Under the pieces are notes generated by a model. It did not search any database. It was not told where the DNA came from and was given only the letters and a program-made list of their open reading frames with translations. Below are positions 27,629 through 36,621 of a DNA stretch of 64,000 bases, piece by piece; within the stretch, counting starts at the first letter, position 1, and every line of letters begins with the position of its first letter. This DNA is from Erythrobacter sanguineus (GTDB lineage: Bacteria > Pseudomonadota > Alphaproteobacteria > Sphingomonadales > Sphingomonadaceae), in NCBI RefSeq assembly GCF_900143235.1, contig NZ_FRDF01000016.1, positions 1-64,000 of the forward strand. The letters are read 5' to 3'. The position numbers and the translations under genes are program-made.

Positions 27629-29119
27629 TCAGCCGGTCATCTGACGATAGGACAGCGCCTCGGCAATATGGGTGCGGCCCACGCTCTCGGCCCTGGCAAG
27701 ATCGGCGATGGTGCGCGCAACCCGCAGCATCCTGGTATAACCGCGCGCCGACAGGTGCAGCTTTTCCGCCGCCTGCAACAACAGCTTGCCTCCCGCCTCG
27801 TCAGGGGTGGCGAAGGTTTCGAGCTTGTCGCCCTCCAGTTCGGCGTTGGAGCGCACGCCCCGCGCAGTCTGCCGCGCGCGGGCTGTCGCAACGCGCCGCG
27901 CGACTGCGTCGCTGCCCTCGGTGGGCGGGGGCAGGGCCATGTCGATCGCGCTGACCGCCGCGACATGAACGTGCAGATCGATCCGGTCGAGCAGCGGGCC
28001 GGACAATCGCGCCTGATAATCGCCGACACAGCGGGGATATTTGTTGCAGTTGCGCGCCGGATCGCCCGCGTATCCGCAGCGGCACGGGTTCATTGCCGCC
28101 ACCAGCTGCACCCTTGCCGGGAAGGTGACATGGGCATTGGCGCGGGCGACATCGACGCGGCCTGTCTCCAGCGGCTGGCGCAGCGAATCGAGCACCGGGC
28201 GCTGGAATTCGGGCAGTTCATCGAGGAACAATACGCCCAGATGGGCCAGGCTGACCTCGCCGGGCCGCACCTTCAGCCCGCCGCCGGTCAGCGCCGCCAT
28301 GCTGGCCGAATGGTGCGGGGCGCGGAACGGGCGCGCGCGGCTGATCCGGCCTGCCTCCAGCGTGCCCGCGACCGATTGCACCATCGACACCTCCAGCGCC
28401 TCGGCCGGCGGCAGGTCGGGCAGGATGCCGGGCAGGCAGCTCGCCAGCAGGCTCTTGCCTGATCCCGGCGGGCCGACCATCAGCAGATTATGCCCGCCAG
28501 CGGCTGCGATTTCGAGCGCGCGCTTGGCCGTTTCCTGCCCCTTTACCTGTTTCAGATCATTGCCGAGAGCCGCCTCGGCCACCGCTCCGCGCTGCGGCTC
28601 GTCGAGCACCAGGCTGCCCTTGAGATGGCCCAGCAGGCTGACCAGATCGCGCGGGGCCAGCACTGGCACCCCGCTGGCCCAGCGTGCCTCCGGCCCCTGT
28701 TCGGCCGGGCAGATCAGGCCGGTCCCCGCCTCGCTGGCGTGCAGCGCGGCGATCAGCACGCCGGGGCTGGCGACCACCCGGCCATCCAGCGCCAGTTCGC
28801 CCACCGCGATCCAGTCACCCAATTGCTCGGCATCGGTCACCCCCATCGCCGCCAGCAGTGCAAGCGCAATCGGCAGATCGTAATGCGATCCGTCCTTGGG
28901 CAGATCGGCGGGTGACAGGTTGATCGTGATCCGTTTGGGCGGCAGCGCAAGGCCCATGGCGGACAGCGCCGCCTGCACCCGTTCACGGCTTTCGCTCACC
29001 GCCTTGTCGGGCAGGCCGACCACGGTGAAGCGCGGCAGGCCGGGGGCGACCTGACACTGCACCTCGACGCTGCGCGCCTCCAGCCCGAGATAGGCAACCG
29101 TCCTCACCAGCGCGACCAT
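27629..29119 (-). CDS. comM: YifB/ComM-family Mg-chelatase-like AAA+ ATPase
   Basis: 496 residues. ATG 29119 has AGGGG six bases upstream, better than the TTG at 29125. N-terminal ChlI domain (VALVRTVAYLGLEA, VGLPDKAVSESRERVQAAL), AAA+ core with Walker A GPPGSGKSLLA (about 220) and Walker B LFLDELPEF, a CRCGYAGDP zinc-like motif and C-terminal Mg_chelatase_C domain. ComM acts as a branch-migration helicase during natural transformation in Vibrio; a role in recombination is likely here. Confidence 0.93.
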   Translation of the reverse strand: MVALVRTVAYLGLEARSVEVQCQVAPGLPRFTVVGLPDKAVSESRERVQAALSAMGLALPPKRITINLSPADLPKDGSHYDLPIALALLAAMGVTDAEQLGDWIAVGELALDGRVVASPGVLIAALHASEAGTGLICPAEQGPEARWASGVPVLAPRDLVSLLGHLKGSLVLDEPQRGAVAEAALGNDLKQVKGQETAKRALEIAAAGGHNLLMVGPPGSGKSLLASCLPGILPDLPPAEALEVSMVQSVAGTLEAGRISRARPFRAPHHSASMAALTGGGLKVRPGEVSLAHLGVLFLDELPEFQRPVLDSLRQPLETGRVDVARANAHVTFPARVQLVAAMNPCRCGYAGDPARNCNKYPRCVGDYQARLSGPLLDRIDLHVHVAAVSAIDMALPPPTEGSDAVARRVATARARQTARGVRSNAELEGDKLETFATPDEAGGKLLLQAAEKLHLSARGYTRMLRVARTIADLARAESVGRTHIAEALSYRQMTG

Positions 29120-29260
29120 CTGCAACCCCTTGCACGCCCCCGAGCGGCGTTTGTGCAGGGTCTGGAGAGGCTTGTCGAGCGGCTTGGGAACCGCGCTAAG
29201 GAGTTTTTAAAGGATATATCTTGGCAATTTCGGAAGGCGCGCGGGTCAAAGCTGTGCAGC

Positions 29261-30334
29261 ATGAACCGCGCCCTTGTTCTTTTGCTTGCCGCCTTTGCGC
29301 TGCTGCCCGGCACCAACGCTCTTGCGCAACCGGGGGCGCAATCGGGCGCGCAATCGGGCGCGCGGGTGGTGGCGACCACCAGCTGGGTCGAGGAATGGGA
29401 CCCGGCCACCGGCCAATGGGTGCGGGTGGATGACAATCCGGCCTCTGTCGCCCCGGCTGCCTATCAGGCCACGACCACCACCCGCGCGGGCGGTGTGACA
29501 ATTACCGAGACCGTGATCGCCGAACCGGTGCGCTTCATCGCCCGTCCGGCGCGCAATGCTGGCAAAATCGCGGCGCTCGGCCAATACGGCCCCTTCCGCG
29601 TGCTCGACAACCGGCGCGCTGCGCTGGTGGATTCGACCGATGCCGCCAGCCCCGGCGCGTTCAGGGCGATGCTTGCGGCTTTTCCGGGGCTTGAGGTCAT
29701 CGAATTTCTCGATGCGCCGGGCACCAGCAATGATCTTGCCAATCTTGCGCTGGGCCGCGCGATCCGGGCGGCGGGCCTTGCAACCCATGTGCCCGAGGGC
29801 GGATCGGCACGGTCGGGCGCGGTCGAGCTGTTCCTTGCCGGAATCCGCCGCAGCATGGACGAAGGCGCGCTGTTTGCGGTGCATTCGTGGCGCGACGAGG
29901 CCGGCCGGGAGCCTGATGATTTTGCGCCGGACGCGCCGGAAAACCGGCTCTATCTCGATTACTATGCCGAAATGGGCATGAGCGAGGATGAGGCCCGCAC
30001 GTTTTATGCGATGACCAATTCGGTGCCGCATGCTGGCGCGTTCTGGCTGAAAGGCAGCCAGATGGCGCAGTGGATCGCGCCCGAAGCCCCTGAGCGCAGC
30101 CGGATCATGCCGCCGTTGCTGCCCAAGCCGGTGCTGCTGGCTGGCTTGCCCGCCGCCACGGTGCTGGGCGACAGCGCGCATGCCGCGCTGGCGGCCTTGC
30201 TGGCCCCCTCGCTGGCCACCTCGCTGGCAGTGCTGCCGGACAGCGCGTGTCCGACCGCGCGCCCCATACTGGCGTATGCCGGGCTTGACCGGATGGCGCT
30301 GGGTTTGCTTGACTCGCGGTTGGCTTTCCCATAA
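29261..30334 (+). CDS. Secreted ClpP/crotonase-fold protein
   Basis: 357 residues from ATG 29261. Signal peptide (residues 1-22, ending ALAQ), a short GAQS/GAQS repeat, then about residues 110-270 resembling periplasmic ClpP-like proteins: [50 protein letters not shown] and FAVHSW. In relatives the last two read CxSAC...GG..R and VGVH; Ser 185 and His 208 are kept but the flanking cysteines are gone, so activity is possible but unproven. A C-terminal tail of about 80 residues has no recognised domain. The rpmH promoter overlaps its 3' end. Could also be a non-enzymatic fold relative. Confidence 0.5.
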   Translation: MNRALVLLLAAFALLPGTNALAQPGAQSGAQSGARVVATTSWVEEWDPATGQWVRVDDNPASVAPAAYQATTTTRAGGVTITETVIAEPVRFIARPARNAGKIAALGQYGPFRVLDNRRAALVDSTDAASPGAFRAMLAAFPGLEVIEFLDAPGTSNDLANLALGRAIRAAGLATHVPEGGSARSGAVELFLAGIRRSMDEGALFAVHSWRDEAGREPDDFAPDAPENRLYLDYYAEMGMSEDEARTFYAMTNSVPHAGAFWLKGSQMAQWIAPEAPERSRIMPPLLPKPVLLAGLPAATVLGDSAHAALAALLAPSLATSLAVLPDSACPTARPILAYAGLDRMALGLLDSRLAFP

Positions 30335-30337
30335 GCG
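30309..30337 (+). promoter_or_regulatory. Candidate rpmH promoter
   Basis: TTGACT, 17 bases, TAAGCG, overlapping the end of the preceding gene and 71 bases upstream of rpmH. Confidence 0.5.
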
Positions 30338-30407
30338 CCCGCCCCTGATCAAGGCTGCCCCGTGGCGGCCTCGTGCCGGCCAGCCGGCCACATTTTTCGA
30401 GGATGAT

Positions 30408-30542
30408 ATGAAGCGGACGTTCCAACCCAGCAATCTCGTGCGTGCCCGTCGCCACGGTTTCTTCGCACGCAAGGCGACCCCGGGTGGCCGCAAGGTGCTG
30501 CGCGCCCGCCGCAACCGCGGCCGCAAGAAGCTCTGCGCGTGA
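30408..30542 (+). CDS. rpmH: 50S ribosomal protein L34
   Basis: 44 residues, [20 protein letters not shown] then [22 protein letters not shown]: full-length bL34, a basic peptide that stabilises 23S rRNA. CGAGGA precedes the ATG. First gene of the conserved rpmH-rnpA-yidD-yidC-engB block. Confidence 0.97.
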   Translation: MKRTFQPSNLVRARRHGFFARKATPGGRKVLRARRNRGRKKLCA

Positions 30543-30550
30543 TTGATTTT

Positions 30551-30630
30551 CGCACCCGCCTCCGCGGGTGCGACTTCCTCGCTCATGCGATCTGAAGATC
30601 GCGTCGCTGCGGGCGGCCGGTCAGCCTTGC
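30551..30630 (-). repeat. Dispersed intergenic repeat, copy B
   Basis: Inverse copy of the 23498-23579 element, placed between rpmH and rnpA. It contains two hairpins: GCGATCTTCAGATCGC and CGCACCCGC-GGAG-GCGGGTGCG. The better preserved of the two copies. Confidence 0.65.
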
Positions 30631-30654
30631 GGGCTCCCTTTGGGAGCCCGTTTG
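30631..30654 (+). terminator. Stem-loop between rpmH and rnpA
   Basis: GGGCTCC-CTTT-GGGAGCCC then GTTT. The short U-tract suggests partial termination or mRNA processing, which could explain high L34 relative to RnpA. Confidence 0.6.
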
Positions 30655-30658
30655 TCGT

Positions 30659-31060
30659 ATGGTGACCTGCGTGATCTCTGTCCTCACCAAGCGCGCGGAC
30701 TTTCTGGCCGCGAACAGCGGCATCCGCAATGCGCGGCCCGGATTCGTGCTGCTGACCCGGCCGAATGATGGGCAGGGCATGCGTTACGGGATCACCGTCA
30801 CCAAGAAGATCGGCAATGCGGTGGTGCGCAACCGGATGAAGCGGCGCTTTCGCGAATTGCTGCGCGCCGGGCTGCCTGATCAGGGCCTTGCCGATCACGA
30901 TCACGTGCTGATCGGCCGGGCTGGCGGGGTGGAGCGCGATTTTCACATGATGGCCACGGAACTCGCTAGGGCGCTGGAACGCGCAGGCGAGGGCAAGGGC
31001 GATCCGGCGGGCGGGCGGCGGCCGCGCAAGGGGAATCGCGTCAGGAAAGGCGGGCGGTGA
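30659..31060 (+). CDS. rnpA: Ribonuclease P protein component
   Basis: 133 residues. The RNase P protein signature RNRMKRRFRELLR (about residue 58) binds the M1 RNA, and the N-terminus TKRADFLAANSG is standard. A basic Gly/Arg-rich tail (GGRRPRKGNRVRKGGR) is slightly extended. With RNA it matures tRNA 5' ends. ATG 30659; overlaps yidD by four bases. Confidence 0.95.
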   Translation: MVTCVISVLTKRADFLAANSGIRNARPGFVLLTRPNDGQGMRYGITVTKKIGNAVVRNRMKRRFRELLRAGLPDQGLADHDHVLIGRAGGVERDFHMMATELARALERAGEGKGDPAGGRRPRKGNRVRKGGR

Positions 31061-31266
31061 AGCAGATCCTGATCCTGATTGCACGGTTCTGGCAGCTCGG
31101 CCCTTCGCGCCTACTGCCGCCGACTTGCCGCTATGCACCTTCATGCAGCGAATACGCGATTCAGGCGATCGGCAAGTATGGTGCGCTCAAGGGTGGATGG
31201 ATGGCATTTAAGCGGCTAATGCGCTGCCACCCATGGGGCGGGCACGGGCATGATCCGGTGCCCTGA
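31057..31266 (+). CDS. yidD: Membrane protein insertion efficiency factor YidD
   Basis: 69 residues. YidD signature with conserved Cys: LPPTCRYAPSCSEYAIQAI, KGGWMAFKRLMRCHPWGGHG. A small peripheral membrane protein that aids YidC. GTG 31057 overlaps rnpA. Confidence 0.95.
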   Translation: MKQILILIARFWQLGPSRLLPPTCRYAPSCSEYAIQAIGKYGALKGGWMAFKRLMRCHPWGGHGHDPVP

Positions 31267-31331
31267 GGGTGGAAATCGCAGCGTCATAGTACCATAATAC
31301 ACTTCTGGTCGTATTCTTTCAGGGCTTCATC

Positions 31332-33095
31332 TTGGACAATCAGCGTAATCTCCTGCTCGCCGTCGTGCTTTCCGGCCTGCTCATTCTCGGTTGGGATGTG
31401 GGCATGCGGTTCTTCTATCCGGAAGCCTCGCTTACCGCGGCGATGGACCCGGCCGATCCGGCCGCGCAGACCAGCGCTGCCGGCGCGCCCGGCACAAGCG
31501 TGGTCGCCGCCGATCTGGGCGGCGAAGGCACGCTTGCACAGACAGTCGATCTGTCCGCCGCGCTCGCCAGCCCTGACCGGGTGGCAATCGACACTCCGCG
31601 CATGGCCGGTTCGATCAACCTTGTCGGCGCGCGGATCGATGACATCGTGCTGAAGGACTACCGGCAGGATGTAGACAAGGATTCCGGCCCGGTCCGCCTG
31701 TTCGCGCCCGAGGCAACGCCAGACCAGTATTTCGCCGAATTCGGCTTTGTCACCGGCGGGGTGCGCCAGCCTTCGACCGCGCGCTGGCAGGCCGATGGCG
31801 AAAAGCTGACGCCTGAAACCCCCGTGACCCTGACCCGCACCGACGCGGACGGCGTGTCCTATACCATCCGACTTGTGGTGGACAAAAACTACATGATCAC
31901 GGCCGAGCAGACTGCGACCAATGCAGGCGAGGCGGCGGCAATCATCCAGCCTTTTGCCTTGATCAAGCGGACCGACAGGAACGCCACGCCCGACCAGTTC
32001 ATTGCCCATTCCGGCCCGGTCGGCGTGTTCGGCGGGACGCTGTGGGATCCCCATGCCTATCACGAGCTCGCCGAAATCGGACGCGAGACGCCCGAAGGCG
32101 CGGCCAGCTGGCTTGGCTTTACCGACCAGTACTGGCTTGCCGCGCTGGTGCCGGTGAAGAATGGCCAGACCGACAATGTCGGGTTCCGTTCGCTGGGTGA
32201 CACCCTGTTCCGGGCCGATCTTCTCTATGCCGCACAAACCGTGCCCGCAGGCGGCAGCCTGACACAGTCGACCGGCCTTTATGCCGGGGCCAAGGACAGC
32301 GAGATCCTCGATGCTTACGAGGATTCAGGGATCACCTATTTCGGCAAGGCAATCAGCTGGGGCTGGTTCGAGATCATCGAAAAGCCGCTGCTATGGCTGC
32401 TGCGCACGCTGAACGGGCTGGCGGGCAATTTCGGCGTGGCGATCATCCTGCTGACGGTGATTATCCGCGGGGCAATGTTCCCGATCGCGCAGAAGCAATT
32501 CTCCTCGATGGCCGCAATGAAAGCGGTCCAGCCCAAAATGAAGGCGATCCAGGAACGCTTCAAGGAGGACAAGCAGCGCCAGCAGCAGGAAATCATGAAG
32601 CTCTACAAGGACGAGAAGGTGAACCCGTTGGCCGGGTGTCTGCCGCTGGTCCTGCAGATCCCGATCTTCTTTGCGCTGTACAAGGTGCTGGTGCTGGCGA
32701 TCGAGATGCGCCACGAGCCTTTCGTACTGTGGATCCGCGACCTTTCGGCCCCTGATCCTGCGCATATCCTCAACCTGTTCGGGATGCTGCCCTATGATGT
32801 GCCGGGCTTCCTTGCGATCGGCCCGCTGGCGGTGCTGCTGGGTGTGACCATGTGGCTGACTTTCAGGCTGAACCCGACCGCGATGGACCCGATCCAGCAG
32901 CAGATGTTTGCGATCATGCCGTGGATCCTGATGTTCGTGATGGCGCCGTTTGCGGCTGGCCTGTTGCTGTACTGGGTCACCTCGAACCTGCTCACCCTGG
33001 CACAGCAGAGCTATCTTTATTCCAAGCACCCGCAGTTGAAGGCGGCGAGCGCGAAGGAAAAGGAAGCGGCCGAACGCGAGAAGGCAAAGGGTTAG
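31332..33095 (+). CDS. yidC: Membrane protein insertase YidC
   Basis: 587 residues. TTG 31332 start (AGGG eight bases upstream) gives MDNQRNLLLAVVLSGLLILGW as transmembrane helix 1; periplasmic beta-sandwich at about 45-330; then the conserved five-helix core with PIFFALYKVL and MLPYDVPGFLAIGPLAVLLG. It inserts and folds inner-membrane proteins with or without SecYEG. No other in-frame start precedes helix 1. Confidence 0.96.
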   Translation: MDNQRNLLLAVVLSGLLILGWDVGMRFFYPEASLTAAMDPADPAAQTSAAGAPGTSVVAADLGGEGTLAQTVDLSAALASPDRVAIDTPRMAGSINLVGARIDDIVLKDYRQDVDKDSGPVRLFAPEATPDQYFAEFGFVTGGVRQPSTARWQADGEKLTPETPVTLTRTDADGVSYTIRLVVDKNYMITAEQTATNAGEAAAIIQPFALIKRTDRNATPDQFIAHSGPVGVFGGTLWDPHAYHELAEIGRETPEGAASWLGFTDQYWLAALVPVKNGQTDNVGFRSLGDTLFRADLLYAAQTVPAGGSLTQSTGLYAGAKDSEILDAYEDSGITYFGKAISWGWFEIIEKPLLWLLRTLNGLAGNFGVAIILLTVIIRGAMFPIAQKQFSSMAAMKAVQPKMKAIQERFKEDKQRQQQEIMKLYKDEKVNPLAGCLPLVLQIPIFFALYKVLVLAIEMRHEPFVLWIRDLSAPDPAHILNLFGMLPYDVPGFLAIGPLAVLLGVTMWLTFRLNPTAMDPIQQQMFAIMPWILMFVMAPFAAGLLLYWVTSNLLTLAQQSYLYSKHPQLKAASAKEKEAAEREKAKG

Positions 33096-33099
33096 CGCC

Positions 33100-33780
33100 G
33101 TGACCGATCCGGAGGATCAGGCCACCCGCGAGGAAGCCGCATCGAAGCTCTTTTCCGGGCCGGTGGATTTCCTGCTGTCCGCGCCGCAGCTGAAGTTCCT
33201 GCCTGAGCCGCAAGTGCCGGAAATCGCCTTTTGCGGGCGGAGCAATGTCGGCAAGTCATCGCTGCTCAACGCGCTTACCGGCAGGAAGGCGATCGCGCGG
33301 GCTTCGGTCACGCCGGGACGCACGCAGGAGTTGAACTTCTTCGATGTGGGCCGCCCGGAAGAGGACGGCGCGCTGCCGCTGTTCCGGCTGGTCGACATGC
33401 CGGGCTACGGCTTTGCCAAGGCGCCGATCAAGGTGGTCGAAAAGTGGAAGTCGCTGGTGAACTCCTACCTGCGCGGGCGGCAGGTGCTGGCGCGCACACT
33501 GGTGCTGGTCGATAGCCGTCACGGGCTGAAAGAGGTCGACCGGGCGATGATGAAAATGCTCGATGAAGCCGCGGTCGGATACCGGATCGTGCTGACCAAG
33601 ACCGACAAGATCAAGGCGAGCGAACTTGCCGCAGTGGCCGAAAAGACCGCCGCCGAAGCGAAGAAACACGTCGCCGCCCACCCCGAACTGCACCTGACCA
33701 GCGCCGAAAAAGGCATGGGCATAGCGGCCCTGCGCGCTGCCGTGCTGGCCGATGCGCTGGGCGAGGGCTGGACCGGCTAG
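33100..33780 (+). CDS. engB: Ribosome biogenesis GTPase EngB/YsxC
   Basis: 226 residues from GTG 33100, four bases after yidC. G1 GRSNVGKSSLLNAL, G2 Thr in TPGRTQ, G3 DMPGYG, G4 TKTDK and G5 SAEKG are all present. Assists 50S assembly. Confidence 0.95.
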   Translation: MTDPEDQATREEAASKLFSGPVDFLLSAPQLKFLPEPQVPEIAFCGRSNVGKSSLLNALTGRKAIARASVTPGRTQELNFFDVGRPEEDGALPLFRLVDMPGYGFAKAPIKVVEKWKSLVNSYLRGRQVLARTLVLVDSRHGLKEVDRAMMKMLDEAAVGYRIVLTKTDKIKASELAAVAEKTAAEAKKHVAAHPELHLTSAEKGMGIAALRAAVLADALGEGWTG

Positions 33781-33943
33781 GCTGTCCGTTGGCGGGCTTG
33801 CCTGCGCCGCTTTCAGTCGCCCATCTGCCATTTCCTGCTCACAGGGCAGGCCTGCTACCGCGATGATCTGCGCAGGATGGCGTATTCTTTGCCCGGAGTG
33901 CCCGGCCTAGGGGTAGCGCGCGCTATCAAGCAGGGGACGAGAC

Positions 33944-34810
33944 ATGAAGCAGACCCTCATCAACCTCGTGCCGCCGGCGACCGTCGCGGCGGTGCTGGCC
34001 TTCTGGGCCTTTGCCCCGCGAGCCTGGATCGAGGCGCCGTGGACCATCATTCTGGTCGGGCTGGCGGTGATCGCGCTGGTGCAATTGCTCGAACTGCTGT
34101 TCGAACGCCACGAAGGCTGGCGCATCAATGGCACGGAGCTGGCGACCGATATCTTCTATGTCGTCTTCGGCTACGGCGTGATCGGCACGCTGAGCGAATT
34201 GTTGGTCACCGAGCCGATGATGGAGCTGAAACAGTCGCTTGGCATTGCCACCCCGTGGCTGGCCGAATTGCCGTTTCTGGTGCAGGTCGCGGTGGTGATG
34301 CTGGTGTTCGAATTCGGCCAGTACTGGATGCACCGCGCGATGCACAACTGGCATCCGCTGTGGCTGACCCATGCGCCGCATCATCACGTCACGCAGCTCA
34401 ATGCGATGAAGGGTTTCATCGGCAATCCGATCGAACTGTTCCTGATCAGTCTCAGTGTGATCGCGCTGCTGGATGTCGATCTGCCGGCATTGTTTGCCGC
34501 GTTCAGCACCTTGGGCGTGATCGCCACCTATGCGCATGCCAATGTCCGCGCCGATCCGCCGTTCTGGTACGGGTTCTTTTTCACCACCATCCGCAACCAC
34601 AGCCTGCACCACACCGCATTGAGTTACGAGGACACGCGCTGCAATTACGGCAACAGCGTGATCCTGTGGGACCGGGTGTTCGGCACCTATCGCGAAGGCG
34701 AATCCGCGGTCGTAGGACAGGATGACCGGCGGCGCCTGTCGATCAGGGAGCAGTTCCTGTTCCCCTTCCGCCCGCCGCCCGCAGGACAGGCCGAAACCAG
34801 CGGGCAATAA
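33944..34810 (+). CDS. Fatty acid hydroxylase/sterol desaturase family membrane enzyme
   Basis: 288 residues. Hydrophobic helices at about 8-60 and 110-135; histidine boxes HRAMH (about 128), HAPHHH (about 143) and HNHSLHHT (about 220) ligate the di-iron centre of this superfamily. Predicted to hydroxylate or desaturate a lipid in the inner membrane. Hopanoid, carotenoid or fatty-acid substrates are all possible in this lineage. ATG 33944 follows GGGGACGAG. Monocistronic as far as seen; the 33781-33943 gap shows no feature. Confidence 0.82.
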   Translation: MKQTLINLVPPATVAAVLAFWAFAPRAWIEAPWTIILVGLAVIALVQLLELLFERHEGWRINGTELATDIFYVVFGYGVIGTLSELLVTEPMMELKQSLGIATPWLAELPFLVQVAVVMLVFEFGQYWMHRAMHNWHPLWLTHAPHHHVTQLNAMKGFIGNPIELFLISLSVIALLDVDLPALFAAFSTLGVIATYAHANVRADPPFWYGFFFTTIRNHSLHHTALSYEDTRCNYGNSVILWDRVFGTYREGESAVVGQDDRRRLSIREQFLFPFRPPPAGQAETSGQ

Positions 34811-34911
34811 TCCGGCTGCGCAAGCTCGCCGCCTGCCGCATCTGGCCAAGCGGCTGAAAAACCTTATGCTGGCGGCCCCTGCTTGGCCCACAGGTAGCAC
34901 GAGGTCGTCGC

Positions 34912-36471
34912 ATGAAATTCTGTCCGGTCTGGTGGATCGCCTTTGTTCTGGCGCTGGCTTGGGCGCAGCCGGGGCTCGCCGCGTGGCACGAAGCGTCGAG
35001 CGATAATTTCGTCATCTATGCCGATGAAAAGCCTGCCGCGCTGCAACGCTATGCCGAGAATCTCGAACGCTATCATGCCGCCATGGCTGCCCTGCTTGGC
35101 CGCCAGCTCGATCCGCCAAGCCCGTCCAACCGCGTGGTGATCTTCGCGGTTGGCGACCAGCGCGATATCCGGCGATTGTCCGATTCGGGTTCGCGCAGCA
35201 TTGCCGGCTTCTATATCCCGCGCGCCGGGGGCAGCCGCGCCTTTGTGCAGGACCTGCGCAATGATGGTGACGGGGATTATCCCAGCTTTTCAACCATCGT
35301 CCTGCTTCACGAATATGCCCATCACTTTCTGATTGCGAGCAGCAATTTCGCGATGCCGCGCTGGCTCAATGAAGGCGCGGCGGAGTTCTTCGCGGCGGCG
35401 AGCTTCCAGCGCGATGGCAGCGTGATGATCGGGCGGGTCGCCCAGCATCGCGCGGGCGAGATCCTGTTCGGCGACCGGATGACCGTGCGCGACCTGTTCG
35501 AAGCCGATCTGCGCAGCGATGACGAGCGGGGCAAGCGCGACAACGCCTTTTACGGCTATAGCTGGCTGCTTTATCATTACCTGACCTTTTCGGAAGAACG
35601 CGCCGAACAGCTGAGGGAATATCAGCGCAATCTGATCGCCGGGATGGATGCGCTCGCGGCGGGAGAGGTGGCCTTCGGCGATCTCGCCGCGCTCGATCGC
35701 GAGCTCAAGGCCTATACCCGCGAACGGCTCAAGACCTTCCGGCTGCCGCCCGAACGTTTGCAGATCGGTGCGGTCCGCATCCGCGCGCTGCCGCAGGGCG
35801 AGGCGGCGATGATGCCGATCATCATGCGATCGCAGCGCGGTGTCGATGCCGATGCCGCCGCCCAGCTGCTGGTCGAGGCGCGCCGCCTTGCCGTGCGCTA
35901 TCCCGATGATCCGGGCGTGCTGACCGCGCTGGCCGAAGTGGAATATGACGCAGGCCATGATGCCGAGGCCATCGCCGCAGCCGACCGCGCCATCGCGCTC
36001 CATCCGATGCGGGCCAATGCCTATCTGCAGAAAGGCTATGCGCTGTTCCGTCAGGCCGACGCGGCGGATGATCCGCCCGCCGCCTATGCCGCGGCGATGG
36101 CGCCGTTCGAAGCGCTCAACCGGATCGAGAACGACCATCCGATCCCGCTGGTCTATTTCTACCAGAGCTTCATCCGCAAGGGCGAGCAGCCCAATGAAAC
36201 CGCGCGCGCCGCGCTTGAACGCGCGGCACAGCTTGCGCCGTTCGACCTCGGGCTGAAGTTCAATGCCGGGCTGATGCTGCTGGGCGAAGGCAAGATCGGC
36301 ATTGCCCGCACGTTTCTCCAGCCGGTGGCGGTCAATCCCCATGGCGGCAGGCTGGCGGCCAATGCCCGCAAGCTGATCGATGTTCTTGCCGCGGTGCCCG
36401 AAGGCACGCCGATCGGGCCGGACCAGCTGCCCGATATCGGCGGTGATGAGGAGGCTGGAGAGGCGGGATAG
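34912..36471 (+). CDS. Exported gluzincin-type putative peptidase with TPR-like C-terminus
   Basis: 519 residues. Signal peptide ending GLAA. LLHEYAHHFL (HExxH-like, residue about 135) followed by WLNEGAAEFF gives the His-Glu-His plus downstream Glu zinc set of gluzincins, similar to DUF1570/peptidase MA-type proteins. From about residue 300 the sequence is helical with TPR-like repeats (ALAEVEYDAGHDAEAIAAADRAIALHP). Likely a periplasmic or cell-surface protease or scaffold. Convergent with flagellin. Confidence 0.75.
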   Translation: MKFCPVWWIAFVLALAWAQPGLAAWHEASSDNFVIYADEKPAALQRYAENLERYHAAMAALLGRQLDPPSPSNRVVIFAVGDQRDIRRLSDSGSRSIAGFYIPRAGGSRAFVQDLRNDGDGDYPSFSTIVLLHEYAHHFLIASSNFAMPRWLNEGAAEFFAAASFQRDGSVMIGRVAQHRAGEILFGDRMTVRDLFEADLRSDDERGKRDNAFYGYSWLLYHYLTFSEERAEQLREYQRNLIAGMDALAAGEVAFGDLAALDRELKAYTRERLKTFRLPPERLQIGAVRIRALPQGEAAMMPIIMRSQRGVDADAAAQLLVEARRLAVRYPDDPGVLTALAEVEYDAGHDAEAIAAADRAIALHPMRANAYLQKGYALFRQADAADDPPAAYAAAMAPFEALNRIENDHPIPLVYFYQSFIRKGEQPNETARAALERAAQLAPFDLGLKFNAGLMLLGEGKIGIARTFLQPVAVNPHGGRLAANARKLIDVLAAVPEGTPIGPDQLPDIGGDEEAGEAG

Positions 36472-36553
36472 GCCGCAGCGCAAACCCGGCGGACGCGCGC
36501 GATGCAGCAGCGCGAACAGGCCTTCCCCGCCCGGCCCCGGCGTGAATCCCGAA

Positions 36554-36579
36554 AGCCCGGAGCCTTGCGGCTCCGGGCT
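36554..36579 (-). terminator. Terminator after flagellin
   Basis: AGCCCGGAGCC and GGCTCCGGGCT form an 11-pair perfect stem with a four-base loop, followed on the minus strand by TTTC. 43 bases past the fliC stop. Confidence 0.7.
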
Positions 36580-36621
36580 CGGTGGTCGCCTCGAAGGGGG
36601 GACGAGAGCGACGCGGGGGTC

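Noticed and set aside
27596..27629. GCGCGGTTCAAATCC on the minus strand looked like a tRNA T-arm
   Set aside because: Only 32 bases separate the flanking genes; no acceptor, D or anticodon arm can be placed.
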